From: Oscheius onirici
Taxonomy: Eukaryota > Nematoda > Chromadorea > Rhabditida > Rhabditidae
Length of the DNA stretch: 64,000 nucleotides
Direction: 5' to 3'
Assembly: GCA_932521025.1 (NCBI GenBank)
Contig: OW051469.1
Span: 8,196,398-8,260,397, forward strand
A program made the position numbers and the translations under genes. A model generated the notes under the pieces. It saw nothing but the letters and a program-made list of their open reading frames with translations. It was not told where the DNA came from and made no database searches. This document shows, piece by piece, positions 24,801 through 38,084 of this stretch. Positions within the stretch are counted from its first letter, which is position 1, and every line of letters begins with the position of its first letter.

Positions 24801-27800
24801 AGTCATAAACACACTGACCCTCTAATGATCGGTCTTTGTTTAGCTTCCTGGCGAGAGTCTGATCACCTGTTGCGTTGCGCAATTGCTTTGACAGGCGTTG
24901 TATGCCCCATCTCTCCCTCTGCCACAGTCTAACTGACCCCTTGCTCAGAAAGCGCTAGACAAACATCCGGACCCCAGCGAACAGACTACAAGGTGCTAAA
25001 TGACCCCGTCGTCTGAATAGACAGCGAACACACAAAAACGGGCCGTTATCCTAGTTGCATTCTAAGTGATGAGATTTGAATGGGGGACGGGAGGGTGATT
25101 GCCAAATGTTTCTCTCTTACCTTCAGTGACAGGATACTGGTACAGGCTGTGTTGTCATCAAAGGCCACTCGAATCTGCTTGGTTGAGTCCTTCAGACGCA
25201 TAGAAAACGTCGTCTGGTCCAGATCCTTGCCCTCGAGAGTCAGAACTTTGCTCCTTTTCCTGAAAATCAGAATGTTGTGATACTGTTACATCTTCAGGAC
25301 TACCAAAAGCACCATTTTGGAGCTCACCGATGTTCTGCAAAGTTGTAGCTTTTGATCTGAGCTACAACTTTGCAAAACACAAAAAAGTTTAAAAACCACG
25401 TTTAAGGGTCAAAAAGAAGAGACTTGGGTATAAAAGCCTACCACGTTGAACTAAAATCTGCACTATCCGGCTTGAAAACAGACAGCGATTTGACATCTCC
25501 AAGATGGTCGTATTCCTTGATATGAATGTTGACAGTCTCCTTACACGCAGTGTTCTGCATCTGGCATTTGCTGATCACATACATCAGATTGAAGTAGATT
25601 CTAAAGTCTTCTATTCAACCAGAACTCCAATCTTCCTACCCTCTGGCCTGCTCCATCTGGATAGGATCCGCTACAAGCCAGTTGCTCCCATTTGAGAGTG
25701 GAAAATTTGTCGTCCAGTCCGGACACGAACTGTAGACTCGAATGTTGGAGGTTTTGTCCTGACCAGTCCATGACTCTTCGTACCACTGAAAGTTCCCATA
25801 AGGAGTGTCGAGATTGCGATCTTTCTCGCGCTATTAGTACCTCATTTTGACTCTCTCTCCATCTCTTGTAGGACCTCGTTTTCGAGCGTGTGAACACGAC
25901 CAGGCTAAGTGCTGATGTCGCGAGAGATAAGACCTCTTTTTACTGTCTAATATGGGAACTTGTACCCATTTGGCCAAGGAAAACAGTAGTTTCTCTCTGT
26001 CCCCGTCACTTCTACGGATATTATCTCAATAGGCGTTCTGTGCGTCTAATAGAAGACGTCGGAATTCAATTAGGTGCAATGAGGAGGGCTCGCGGCTGGA
26101 CATAATGAGAGGACACGGTGTGAAGGGCTGTGCACCGCACGAGATCCCATCCCGGGTCACTTCACCCTGTACCTTCTTCTCTTAATGGAACAGAGAGCCC
26201 TAATTAATTTGTGTGCCGCTTTCTAAAGAAACACAGGGCCGCGAACCTGATCAAATTTCTCGATAAGAGGAAATCCCTCTTCCAGTTAATTTTAAGTCCC
26301 TCTCTCCAGAGCAACTAGACCCCGGTGTGGACAAGTCAGATTAGTGCTTTTCGCAGAGACAAAGAGGAGCCCGAGGCGAAAAATGCCTGGAAACTTTTCA
26401 AAAAAAAACAGTTCCGTTTCCCTCAACTGTAATAGGTGCCCTTTTTGGAAAGGGGGATGCTCAATTAAGACTAATAAGGGCCGGGCGAGTTAGCTTTTTT
26501 GCCCGGGCCGTAAACCAGGTGCAGACTGACAGCGATTCGACACCCTGGCGCCTCCAGTTGAGGTTGGCGACCTAAAGGAGAGGACATACGATACCCCAAC
26601 ACCTTCTCGTCCCTCCAAATACAGAAATGCCAGCCGGTCCTCAAGACTGTGAGCACACAGAGAGGAGAGAGTCTCACTGCCTTGAGCGCGCGGCTTAGTG
26701 CCACAAATGGAGGAGACGAGGTGTGGGAGACCTACACACACGCGATCTTTGTTCAGGTCCTTTTTCTAGGTACATATGGGCGTTCCAAAAAGTTGATTGC
26801 TGCCAAGAAAAATATTGAAACTTTCAGATCAGTTCAAATACCAACAAGAAATCGCAACGCACTTTTGACGAGATAGCTCAGATGGTAAGAGGTCGGTCTG
26901 TGGTCCAAACGACCAGGGTTCGATCCCTACACTTGTTAAACATTTTTGCTTTTACTATTTAAACGTTCGCTAAGTTCAAACGAGAGGTCGCTTTAATTTG
27001 TCCCAAATCAACCCTTCGGACCATTAATGGGATTAGCAACTGACGGAGGGGGACCCGTTCTTGAGATTAAATATTGCGAGATCTTCTCACGACCCCGCTT
27101 CCATATAATGAAACACATGTTCATCAGAGAAAGAGGGCCGTCTCTCTCTAGGGGGAACAACACGCTAGACGAGAGCATATTACAAATAGCTGTCTATTTC
27201 AGGATCCAGCAATAGCGACATATATACGAGCCACAAGAATATCTCCTGGTCACTCTCAATGACAGAAAATGACCCCCGGAAAAGACTCACTCCTAGGACA
27301 TCGTGCTTGTGGGTCGTGTAGGTCTGCCAATTGAGATCTGTCGAGACGGTAGTGGAATCGTAGAGTATCACTGAAAATGAGGGGGATTACTTTGACCTTG
27401 TCTATTTTCACAGGTGGGGTTAGACAAGGGCTAAGCCCTGATGAGCGAAGGTGCCTATTAGCACCAGACAGTACACAAAGAGGGGACAGGATTGCGTTTC
27501 TTCAACCGCAAGATTCTATTGAATTTGGAGTGAGAGCATATGGGCTGAGGGAAAGAGTGAGACTGAGGCAATAGTTTGGGTTACTGTGACTTGTCCAGTT
27601 ACTATTTAGTCCTCTCCTGAGCAGTCTAGACAAGACCTTTCTCTCTATCTTTCTACCGAGAATCAGACTCTCTCTATCTCTCTTCTTCCTTGTCTGAACA
27701 GTTCAGAAACTCTGATGACCCGATCCCGGACACTGTCCACTCCGACTCCCCAGAAAACACTTGTCTCCTCCTTGATCCAAAAGAACCGGGGGATCGTGTG

Positions 27801-30800
27801 AAGTGATTATGGCCACTTGTTTCTCTATTCTTTCTCCTCACTTTCGCCAAGGTGTCAAGTGTCGGCGAGTCGAGAAGACTAAGAAGAACCAAACGAAATT
27901 CGTGATTAGGCAAGTTCCAGGAGCCGATTGTTTGCGCTTCTTTCCCGTAAAGACGAAAGGGGCACAAAGCCAATCGGGGAGCCAATCATTTGCACTCTTC
28001 GAGGCGTCGAGGCGATAGAGATTATGCAGTCCGGCCCCCCTCTTCTCTTACAATTGACCCCAGGACGATTCTCTCTTAGGTGACTTCAAGTAGGGCCTTG
28101 ATGGGGGAGGATGGCCATGTGCAGTGGACGGACCGTCGCGCATTGTGATGATAATTCAACCTGCCATTGGAGACACCGGGAGCGGGTGCGGAAAATAGTC
28201 ACAGCAATGAATAGTAAATGGCTTTTTCGGGGGGACAATAGATGTGTGTTTCTTTTGTAGCATTCCTTCCTGTATTGCCTCATCAACAGTGTAACTCTCT
28301 ATTCCTTACGGGAACCGAGAGGGAACAGAAAAACAGAGAGACAGACATTTTTGAGAGGCAAAACACACTGGAAAACTGAACTTTTTACATCCCCTGGAGG
28401 CTGATTTCTTGCCATATCTAATGGTCAATGCAGAGAGCCCCTGTCTCTCTATTGGTGTCAGCTGGTCAGATCAGATTGGTCTACCTGACGGCTCGAGATA
28501 TTCAATACTCTCCGTCTCTCGCAACTGCTGCTCACACCTGAGGTGTAAATGATGAGGATAGATGGCCCGGGAGCACTTTAACAGGACCAAAGTTGCGTTC
28601 GGGGGAAATCCTGCTTGATCCGCCGTTTAGATCGGTTACTAGTGCGTGACATGGTACGAGAGTAGTAACACTGGATTTGTACGCTATATGAGCTTAAAAA
28701 TAGTCAGCTTTTAAAGACTTAAGGACTACTAAACGTATCTCATTGACAAGAAGGGTCACCGAGAGAGAGGCAATACGGCAACAATGGCTGCCAAACTAGA
28801 GGAGCCCAAACAATTAGCACAACTGAATACTATTGATTACGTGTCTCATTGTGTTTGACTTTAAAGAACACACCGACCAAAAAAAGGAGCTCACCTTCTG
28901 TACAAAAAACTGCAGGAAAAAATAGTAGTAGCAAAGAATAGTGACGAAACATTGCTAGAGCTAGAAAATCCGTATCGGCATTGATAAAAGGAATGATGAG
29001 ATGTATACTTTCTGAAAAATTTGTATATTTTAAAGAAGCAAGCGAAAAATCTTGAGAAAAAGAGAGACAGAAAGAACGGTGCGATCAGCATGTTCGGGGT
29101 TACGGAGAGGAGGCGGAGCCTCGCGCACAGGAGGTTCTGCTGGACCCCGCCTACAAACAAGAGAGAGAGAGAGAGTCGGCTGGACGAAGGAATGACCAAA
29201 AAGAGAGAGAACATGGGGTCGAAAAGGGGTGGAATTCCCGGAGGAGTTGCGGTCAACGCCTCTTCCTCCGATACGAGAGCATGTGTAGTGAATGTGCCAA
29301 TGAAAGGATGGGAGCGGAAAGGGGATGGGAAAGAGAAACAGTGAGAATTAAGAAAAAGAGAGGAATCTTAGCTTCTGATTGCTTCCGAAAACTTCAAAAA
29401 CATTCCAAGCGCGGTCGTTCCTAGCCCCATAGCCATAAATCTTCAACAATATCAAAAGAGATACCTCCCGGTCTGACGCACTTAATTACTGGTCAGAACG
29501 ACGCAGCTCGTAAAACTGCTACTGATAACGACAAAAATTGCGTAGTCCGATGATTTGCGGAACGTTGACCTCGTTCAGATAACTATCATCATCTGTCGTT
29601 GTTTATTATCAGCCCTTCTTGACCCCTTGAAGTTTTTCAAACGGAAGAGCGGCAGCTCCTTTCAAGTCGGGCAAACTGTTGTCTCATGAAAGTTAAACAA
29701 TGCATATTCAGATCTCCTGGGAATGACTATAGTAGCCCGATCCTCTTTTGTTAAAGAGAACAAGTAGTCGTTCAAGAGATGAACCGGTTACACATCCTAG
29801 TGAGCTGCTGCATGTGTGGCCTTGTCTCCTTAGCCATTCAATTGAGACTTTCGATTAGGCTGGGAGTGAGAGAGAGAGAGGCAAAGGACTGAAAATTGGG
29901 AGAATGAAGGCAATGGGAAGCGGATAAGCCGGGACTTGGAAGGATTAGTCTTTTTTGCGTTTTTGAAATGGAAGGAGCCCCAACTTTAGAAGTCCAGTAA
30001 TGAAGCTCTAGTAGAAATTGCAGTCTCTGTCGAGGCTCTCGCTCTCTCTATCTCTGCATGAGAAAAGAAAAAAAAGGAGAACTCTAGGAGGAAAAGGAAG
30101 GATAGAACTGAACAAAAATGAGTCAAGAGCCACCGGTTATCGTATCTAAATCTTAATAAGTATCCACTCTTATCCTTAATAAATAACCCGAGGTGTTGCG
30201 GCGCGTCTCTTGGAAGTGTAATCTGCTGGAGATCCATCCAATTAGCGGACATCAAACGCGCTGGCCTAATGTCGTTTACCGCAAAAGGTCACGGCTGGCA
30301 CAGTCTCTAAGACAATATGACTACCAAAATTTGAAAGAGACTCACTTCACACCCGGTGAGAATTAATAGCTGTCGCTTCATCTTCCAGCTCTTTAATGTT
30401 GCCGGAAATGTGAGCCAACAGGTGAGATCTCGCCAGAGGCGTGAACGGGCCATAAAGTTACACAACGACTGACCCTCTCTCAAGCTGGGTGGTCATTGGG
30501 TGAACAGATATACGGCTTGTCTTTATATTTGTAGCTGTGGACAGTTGCCCATAACACCGGAGAACATCTGGCGCCAAAGTGTGGAGGCCAGGGGTCAGGG
30601 CAGTAGTCGAGGAGAACTATTCTGGATATATGATACTTTGGGGGGAATCTGGCCAGAACCCCATTTTGCCAATGAAAGAAATAGTCAGATGGACACGAAT
30701 AGAACCAATCCAGAAATCTACTAGATTGGGAGAATCGGGATGGGCCTAGCCTGTTAGCTGCTCACTGATAGAATGTAAAAGAAACTTTGAAAGAAGCTAG

Positions 30801-33688
30801 CCGACCAGAAGAAACTAGTGGAAATAAAACAGCCGGTCTGATACCTACGGAGAACCTGACAAGTTCTGTTTGTTTATTTTCGAGGAAGTTGGAGCTCAAC
30901 CAGAGGAACTTGACCAGCAAGTGGTCAGCAGGAGATCGGAGTAAGTATGGATGATCTGGTCAATACTGTTACTACCACTGCCTTTCTAAATCCAAATGTT
31001 CCGAAAACAGGACAGAGCCAATTCAAGTAGGATTCAAGCAGTATTCGGTACTATCAATTGCACAGGAACATCACAAAAGCACTGTTCAGAATATCTTGAG
31101 CTTTCCCCCCATTCCCAGTCCAGACCATTAGCCCAAGTAACTAGCAGCTATTGGAACTTCCGCTCATTCTTCTTCCCACTCTCAACAGTCGTTAAGAAGG
31201 AGTGAGAGAGTCGTTGAGTATCATGCAACAGAGAATGACCGGGGCTATTGGAACGGAAGAGTCGACAACGACATGCACCTGGGGCGCAGCTGCAGTCGCG
31301 GCTTCTTTATATCCGTCAAAGCCATAAAAAACCGCGACAATTGCGCAAAGGAGCGAACAGACTTTGGCGGCGGTTGTGGTTTCAGTGTTTGGACAATTTT
31401 GAAGGTGAAGGGATGAGAGGGACAGTCGAATCAGTAGGATTCGAGCAATGATCCAGAACTTCCTGGCTGTCAAAACAGTGTAAACTTGACAAACTTTTGA
31501 GTCTTTGACCAACAAAAATGCCAAGGAGATCTGCCTCTCCCAAGCAATAACATCCTGTTGCCAACATCTGCTGTCGTAAATGTTGGCAATGGCACTTATG
31601 GGGACATTCGACCTTGTTTTGTGGCTATAACTTGAGCATCTGCAGAAGCCCTCATTGAGTTTTTCCTCACACTAGGGACTGAAAAGAGTGGCCTCCAAAC
31701 AGGAGGGAACATGCTAATTTACACGGGGCCAATGTACTGTCTCCAACGAGGTTAATGTCCACACTGGACCGGCAATGAAAAAGCATTTCGAAGGACTGAA
31801 AAAGCTGTCCAGAAGGTCGTTATTATGAGGCGCATTGTCAGCCACCTGTGACCGAGGCAGAGACACTTCTAACGGGGTGTGAAAAATGTCGTCGGAAGCT
31901 AAACAAGAACTGGGGGAGATGAACAGGCTTGTTTGCTTCTTTGACGCAAATTCTTCAGAGAAACGTAGTCCAATTCAATAAACTATTCTTCTGACAGATG
32001 GAGAGAGCAGTTAGTTAACGGTTTGAGAATGTCATGAAATTTCCAGACTGTACCCAAAACAAAAATCTTGATACCTGGCTATCACAGACAGAAACTGTTG
32101 ATAAACTAATGGGATGAAAAATAAGAGTGAGTAAGATTTGTCACATGTTATTGTGATTTGCAATAAACTATCGTTACGGTGGTTCATTGGACAAATGACT
32201 CACGTCCTGATTACAGTCCCTCCTCCACATAAAAAAACCCGTTAGGTTGGGGGAAATCCATCGTGGATGACAAACTATAAGTCAACTGAGCCGATTGCAG
32301 AAAAACTGCGAAAAACATGGCAGACATTGCGGTCCAAAGCGGTGGTCGAAAAGTTGGCTCACATGCCGGGACCTTTTCACCCAAAAAACTGTTACCAAAG
32401 CAGTGCCTATGTTTTCTGTCGGCCGCACATTTGAAGCTCATCAAAACGGGATGAAGCATCTCTACGAGTGTCAAAAGTGACATGAGAATCTGGAACCGAA
32501 CTGACGGCTATTCTCCCTGGAAAAGGAACTGAACAAAACTCTCGAAAAGACTGAACAGATCCCAAAAGAAGAATAATGTTGTGTGTTTCAGAAGAGAAGG
32601 GTGGTCATAAAGTGATTAGGCAGTCGGAAGAGGGGACACGGGGATTCGAAATGGATGGCCGATGTGACAAATAAGTGACATACGGGGGCTCATGCATATT
32701 GCACAGAGAGACATGCGTGTAGAGCCAATTACTACCTCGGGTCAGAGTATTGTGTTTTTGGAAGGAGAGCTCTATAAAATTCATCAGAGGAGCCGAGGAG
32801 AGAGGCAGAACAAACAACTTAAACCTTATCTGGAAGTACTCGGCGATGCTTTTAGCGCGAGCCGACGAGGAGGAGGGTGGGAATGTCGCAATATACTACC
32901 AGACTATTTGAAGGGAGCCGATTACAATGTCTGATAGAGCGGGAATGTCTGTCTCTTTGTCTTTTTGTCTCTCTGTCTCTCTTTCTCTTTGTTTCACTGT
33001 CCATCTGTCCCCCCTCTCTCTCTCTCTCTGTCACCCTGTCCCTCTGTCTCTCTGTGTCTCTATCCGTGTTCTCTTCCCTCTGGACCCATAGAATCTACTC
33101 ATCTGCAGGCGACGAAAACGGGACACATAAATTAGAACTGAGAGGAGACTTGGACCCAGAGGAGTCATTTATCTGAGGGTGACGATTCAACTAACCTCTC
33201 GTCTCGGAGTTTGCAGATGGACTCCGCTAAGGGACTTCTTTGTTAATAGATTTTCTGGGAACTTGTGAAAGAAGTCGACTCCGTGAGATAGTAGAGGAAC
33301 AAATCAGAAATTTGAAACCACTAGGTTTTTTGAGCGTGCGTACCTGTACTACTTTTTCCCATCGGACATGAGTCAGGTCTTGCTGGCAATGGGAACCTCG
33401 ATTTTTTCGAGGCTATTGTAAGAGAGGAGAAGGGGAGAAAGAGGGATGAATATTTCAGCGGTGCCACCTCGAACGTCGTTCAAAAGTCTCTTCTCTCATA
33501 ATTAGCAGAGTGGCGATTGAGAAGAGCCAATTTCGGGGGGCAACAGCCGAATTCCAATTATCGAGAGTGAAGACTGGCAGTGGTTTACTCAGCTGCCAGC
33601 CAACTACAAAGACAGGCGCTCCTGTAACAGGGGCATTAGCATAGGACAACAACACGAGCAGACAGAGGAAGGGAGGATGGCGGCGCAT
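18811..33688 (-). CDS. vab-1: Eph receptor tyrosine kinase, VAB-1 type, 1103 aa
   Basis: Membrane receptor for ephrins in neuronal and epidermal morphogenesis. Twenty exons (- strand order): 33589-33688 (tentative), 27291-27370, 25640-25785, 25442-25600, 25121-25259, 24186-24321, 24026-24142, 21825-21980, 21684-21781, 21446-21595, 21060-21401, 20798-20996, 20613-20678, 20246-20511, 20053-20206, 19859-20010, 19689-19818, 19304-19652, 19028-19239, 18811-18971. They total 3312 nt with all phases matching. Order: signal peptide ([13 protein letters not shown]), ephrin-binding domain (residues 33-215; [25 protein letters not shown]), Cys-rich region, two FN3 repeats, membrane span near 560-583, juxtamembrane [10 protein letters not shown], kinase (GGGEFG, AIK, HRDLAARN, DFGLSR), SAM domain, C-terminal GFFV. 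Catalytic residues are all present. The signal exon rests on phase and layout across a 6.2 kb intron. Confidence 0.95.
21981..24025. other. 2 kb Eph receptor intron
   Basis: No coding exon recognised between the two Cys-rich exons. The sequence is of ordinary composition with no obvious repeat; it could hold regulatory elements. Confidence 0.6.
24512..24562. repeat. palindrome family copy 2 (Eph receptor intron)
   Basis: GTTGCACAAAGTTGTAG ... GCTACAACTTTGTAAGACA. Confidence 0.8.
25331..25379. repeat. palindrome family copy 3 (Eph receptor intron)
   Basis: TGTTCTGCAAAGTTGTAGC ... GCTACAACTTTGCAAAACA; closest to the consensus. Confidence 0.85.
26867..26937 (+). pseudogene. tRNA-like sequence, probably a tRNA pseudogene
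   Basis: A box-like TAGCTCAGATGGTAAGAG and B box GGTTCGATCCC are spaced as in a tRNA, and GTG stands where an anticodon could be. The acceptor stem has several G-T pairs and one mismatch, and the anticodon stem does not pair in the standard register. Antisense within a 1.5 kb intron of the Eph receptor gene. Confidence 0.5.
27371..33588. other. 6.2 kb proposed first intron of the Eph receptor gene
   Basis: No gene with domain or splice support was found on either strand. It contains purine-rich tracts (29040-29340), and a (TCTCTG)-type pyrimidine tract at 32945-33067. A long first intron of a developmental receptor is a natural place for enhancers, but none is shown. Confidence 0.5.
32943..33067. 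repeat. TCTCTGTC-type low-complexity tract
   Basis: About 120 nt of imperfect TCTCTGTC/TTTGTC units. Similar tracts occur in introns at 7682-7705, 53567-53700 and 55796-55884. Confidence 0.85.
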
Positions 33689-35532
33689 CCTGCACCTGCT
33701 GACAGTCTGTTGATGGGTTTGTCGAGAGACTCTTTTGTGGAAACAAAACAGTACGTTTCAAAAGAGATGGAAAACCTTGAAAATGCGGCAGTCAGAATAC
33801 ACCATTTGAAGAAACAATCACGTTACGAGGTGATATCATGAGGATGAACTAGAACACTGTCGAGAATACGAACAATTTAAAAACTAAGACTGAAAAGCCA
33901 GAAAAAATGTAGGACGAAAGAGTTGGAAGGATAGCAAATTCAGAACCAAGAGCAACAGTTACAATAGTTCAGTAGGGTCAAAATTGAATCAAGAGTCGAG
34001 ATCCGAAAGATCTGAAGAATTTGGAAGAGGAATATACTCAACCCAAAAAATCAAGAGTCAGTTGGGAGGAGAACAGTCAATAAGCTGAACGAGTTCAAAA
34101 GAGATATCAACTCGAGAGTCAAGAGTCAAGGGAGATGACATACTCACAGTCATCATGACTCGAAGTGTCCGGTATTTACAGTAATCACAATGATAGGGCA
34201 GTCAGAAAGTATCCAAACTACTAATTCCGGATCTAACTCTTTAAAAAAAATGAGCGTGCTCTTTTCCCTCGCCTTCTTTTTCCTCTCTGCAAAAACAAGA
34301 GGCAGGTGTCCGGAAGTGCGAATGGTAGCATGCTCCGCATAATTTTTAAGGGGCCCGTGCCAGCTGATTAATCACTCTCTATCTAATAACCAGGGAAGAA
34401 ATGCTGCGAGTCATGAAATGTGTACGGTGAGTTGACCACCGGATGCGTCAACTGCCTTCTCCGCAAAGGACACATTGAAAACATCGCCATTATGATGTAC
34501 ATTGACAGTTGTGGCCGAAAATGGCCAGAGGGTTTCTTGGTGGTATACCTGGCTAAGGAAACAATTATACGAGATCCGGAGCGAGAAGCAATTCCCTTTT
34601 TCCGCTAAATTTTCGAGTGGGAACAAAGAAAGAGATGAGGCGTCCTCAATCGGCGCCGCAAAAGGAGTGAAAATGTGTCAATTGTTCAGGATAAAACATG
34701 AGGAAAGCCAACGTACTATGCGGATGTGTTCGGTTATTCAACCGAGACTTTGACAAGGGAGGAAGCGGAGGTTTATTCATCATTCACGAGTTTGGAGGTG
34801 CGAGACGAGTACGGGTTCAGGGACAAAGAGAGAGACTGAAAGCCGAAAGAAAAGAACAGAAAATGTTTCGAAAGATGTTCCCCAGAGGAGTGTCTACTTC
34901 TCCGCAAAGCCATGCTTCCATGTCCAAGGCACATTCAAAGAGCCCCGAATGATGAGGTCATTAGCCAAAAGAAGAGTGTTCGTCCAGTTGGCAGCTAAGC
35001 TATAAAATGCATAGTTGTGGTCTTACCCCGTTTCGGAAGCGACCAATAATGAACTCGTAGCCATAATTCAGGCCCTCGAAGAATGGCGGATCGGAATCGT
35101 CTATTTGGCAGTTTGACGAGCTTTGAAGGAGTGAGAGAGACTGAGAAGATGAATAATTTCAAAAGCACTCATGCTCGACTCACGGCCGTCTTTCAGACAG
35201 AGCCCTGGAGCTGTTTGCCGTATAGGCGGAAGACAAAGGCTAGGAGCAGCTTGATGCGTACGTCGAGTACCATACTCGGGGAGGTGGACAAATATAAAGG
35301 CAACTGTTGCTAAGCTGTCCCAAAGCAAGACTTTGAGGACAGGGAACTGACAATGAGAGACAGTTAAACAGTATTTATAGTCTTCTCTCAGTAGCACCGA
35401 AAATCTTCAAGAACTGTACTAATAGATTCAAGAGGATAACCACAGTAAGATCAGGCACGACATCGGTCTGTGGCGAATTCACAAGTAAGCATTGTTGTTG
35501 TCTCTCAATCAAATAACAGGGGTTTTTCTTCG

Positions 35533-35665
35533 GTAGATTCTACTAGGGAAAAAAAAAGCATGCTGACCTGAGAGACTAGAAGAAGACGACCATCTGGAGC
35601 AGATGCGAACTGACGACTGAGAAAGAGTAGCTTGACAAGTCGGGGGTAACTTGTCGAAACTAATG
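35533..35665 (-). repeat. dispersed repeat, copy C (partial, inverted)
   Basis: Matches copies A and B in reverse orientation through the blocks GTAGATTCTACT, GACGACCATCTGGAGCA and ACTTGTCGA. Only the left part of the unit is present. It lies about 1 kb from copy B in opposite orientation. Confidence 0.75.
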
Positions 35666-36598
35666 GAGGGCTAAGCTTAGACTAGTTAAAATTTCGCGCC
35701 AAGACAAACTTTAGCGGTAAAGTGAACACAACATGAAAATCAGGTAATGACCAAAAAGTAAATCGACAAATTGACAGCAAGACAGAGAGACCGTAAACAA
35801 GAAAATAATAAATCATAATCAGAAAGGGATGACTGATGAAGACGTCGTGTGAACGGCTGTCTTGACATTGAGATGGCAACCATGTCCCTGTAATTAGCAT
35901 AATAGAGGCTACTATGGCTACTAGCGGTCAACAAGAGCATACGTAATTGGTCTAAGAGGGTCCGGACGGGAAGTCAGAACACCCTGGATTGTTGCTTTAG
36001 CCCATACTTTCTCGAAAGTTTCTCAAAAAGAGACAGAGAGGCTGAGAGACAGAAGGACAGACAGTCAAGAATATACTGTAGAATGCTGACCAACATATGG
36101 GCCAAGCCGTATTAGGACAGGATCCTAAACTATGCTCTCAATGCGCTAACTCGTCTCTCCCATCGTAAAAAGTAGTCGGAGGCCAATGGTCCCAAGGCTG
36201 ACTCTCCGTAGTTCACAGCTAATTAGCCGGTAACCCATTAGGACACACACCTGTGTATGGGCGAAACAACTGCCTATTTTGGGATTAGCCTCACGAACAG
36301 TCAGCGCGCAATACAACTCTTCTATTCTTTTAGGAGGTCAACCGCAATAATCTTGGTTTTGAATGGAGAGAAAGGCAAATGAGACAATTGTCTGGTAGGG
36401 AGAGAGAGAGAACATATGTGATAGCGGCCGAAAAGAGGAAGAGCGACCTTCTTCGCATCATTTGACTCGCGCTAAATAAAGTTCTTGTGTAAAGACGATG
36501 ACCAGAGAAGGACGTGAGGGCGGAAATCTACCCTTTTTGGGATTACTCTTTTCACAGAAAAGATTGAGACCACGAGGTTGAAGATAAGAATTGGCAAT

Positions 36599-37110
36599 CT
36601 GACTTGTCAAAGTACTTATCTTTTGACAAGTCTCGACAAGTTACCCTGATTTATGGAGCAACTCTTCTAGTCAGTTGTCAGTTTGCTTATGCTCCAGATG
36701 GTCGTCTTCTTCCACTCTCTCAGGTCAGCTTGTTCCTTTTTGGTAGAATCTACTGGAAAAGTATTTTGTTCTTGGTTGAGAGACGGCAACAGTGACACGC
36801 TGTCCTGTGAATCCGCCACAGCCAGCTGCCGTCGTCAAGATGGTGTCATGCCCGGTCTTCCCGGTTCTGAAAGTATCCTCTTGAATCCATAGCGGTGTTT
36901 GGTATAGTTCTTGAGGACCTTCGGAGTCACTGAGGGAAGACTGGAGGTGCTTTCTACAAATATATCATTTTATGCAGAGTTAGACAGTTATTTGAATGTC
37001 CTCAAGTGTTCTTGCTGCTAAATTTTTTCAGATAATGGACTCATCTTTGTATCTTTGGAAGAAACCACGATTTCATGCGTGCTCCATAATACCTTGAGAA
37101 CAGCTTAAAA
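36599..37110. repeat. dispersed repeat, copy B
   Basis: Same orientation as copy A and similar over about 350 nt strongly, then weakly for another 150 nt including a TTTTTTCAG block near 37022. Coding frames are not conserved between the copies. Confidence 0.75.
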
Positions 37111-38084
37111 AGCAGCACCTGGTCGAGAAGATTTGCCGGAACTTCAGTCAAGGACCGACTTCGGACAGTGTTTTTGAAGCTGTACAAGAAGATGACGAGT
37201 CCTCGCCAATGCTACGACCCATGATAATCTTCTGGAAGACCTGATATACATTCTCACGGCAACTTATATCCTGGAGCTAGTAGAAGTGTCCGATGCGATG
37301 GTCGTCGGAAAGGACGTTCGGAACTTTACGCCACTTCAGGTTAGATATGCTTTTATTTTTCAAGACTTTTTTCGAGACCACCTTTTTTCAACACCGCATA
37401 GATTTCTAAAGACTGCCCATACTGCAATATATAGAACCATTTGTTCTTTCTTCTTCCGCCTCTCTTTCTGCCACCCCTTGATCATTCTTCTTCTGTCCAT
37501 TCACTCGCTTATACTGTTTCCCCAGTATCTCTTGCTCCTATTCCTCTTTTTATCGCTCCTTCAGAATCTATCTAGACGTCTGGATCCGTTACTCAGAGTG
37601 CTCACTATGATCTTTTTGGTACATCTGCTGCGTTTTCTCTGTTGTTTCTCCCCAATCCACATGCTATGAGTTAGAGCATTGTCTGTTTCTCTTTACCATG
37701 TTCTTCGATCTCCACGATAACAATTTATGCATTAGAAAATCTAGAATTCTTTCAATACAAAGTTATCTCTTTAGGAATTTTAAAGCTTTGGTTCATTTAC
37801 AGAAGTAACCGTAAAGACAGGACTATTTAATGATACGTGCTGACTAGCTCGTGAGCGAAAATGGAAGAAACGAATAAGAGAAAAAAGGGGAAACAAAATG
37901 AGATTTGAGACAATATCACAAGGCATTATGTGTACTGGAAGACGAAAAGAGACGTCCCAAGGGTCTCCGGAATGTACAGGACCTTACTGGGATCTGAAAT
38001 TGGAAGTTTAGACACTGATCCCTAGAATCTTTCTTTCCACAAAATTTGATATATTTGCTGATATATCCCGTCTGATCAGTTGGT

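Larger units (their letters stand above)
33700..38080. other. intergenic region upstream of the Eph receptor gene
   Basis: No gene recognised. It contains two copies of the dispersed repeat (35533-35665 inverted, 36599-37110 direct) and short open frames without context. Likely holds the Eph receptor promoter. Confidence 0.5.

Noticed and set aside
25840..25900. Exon-like segment upstream of the ephrin-binding exon
   Set aside because: No frame joins in phase without a stop, whereas the exon at 27291-27370 joins perfectly and carries the expected domain start.
31192..31524. 110-codon - strand ORF in the large Eph receptor intron
   Set aside because: Hydrophobic but with no signal-peptide start in a usable phase and no domain; the 33688 exon fits better.
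32943..33067. Repeat tract considered as a CRISPR-like array
   Set aside because: Simple pyrimidine microsatellite with no repeat-spacer structure, in a eukaryotic genome.
37286..37669. 127-codon + strand ORF next to repeat copy B
   Set aside because: The start lies in the repeat and the rest is low-complexity hydrophobic sequence without splice or domain support.
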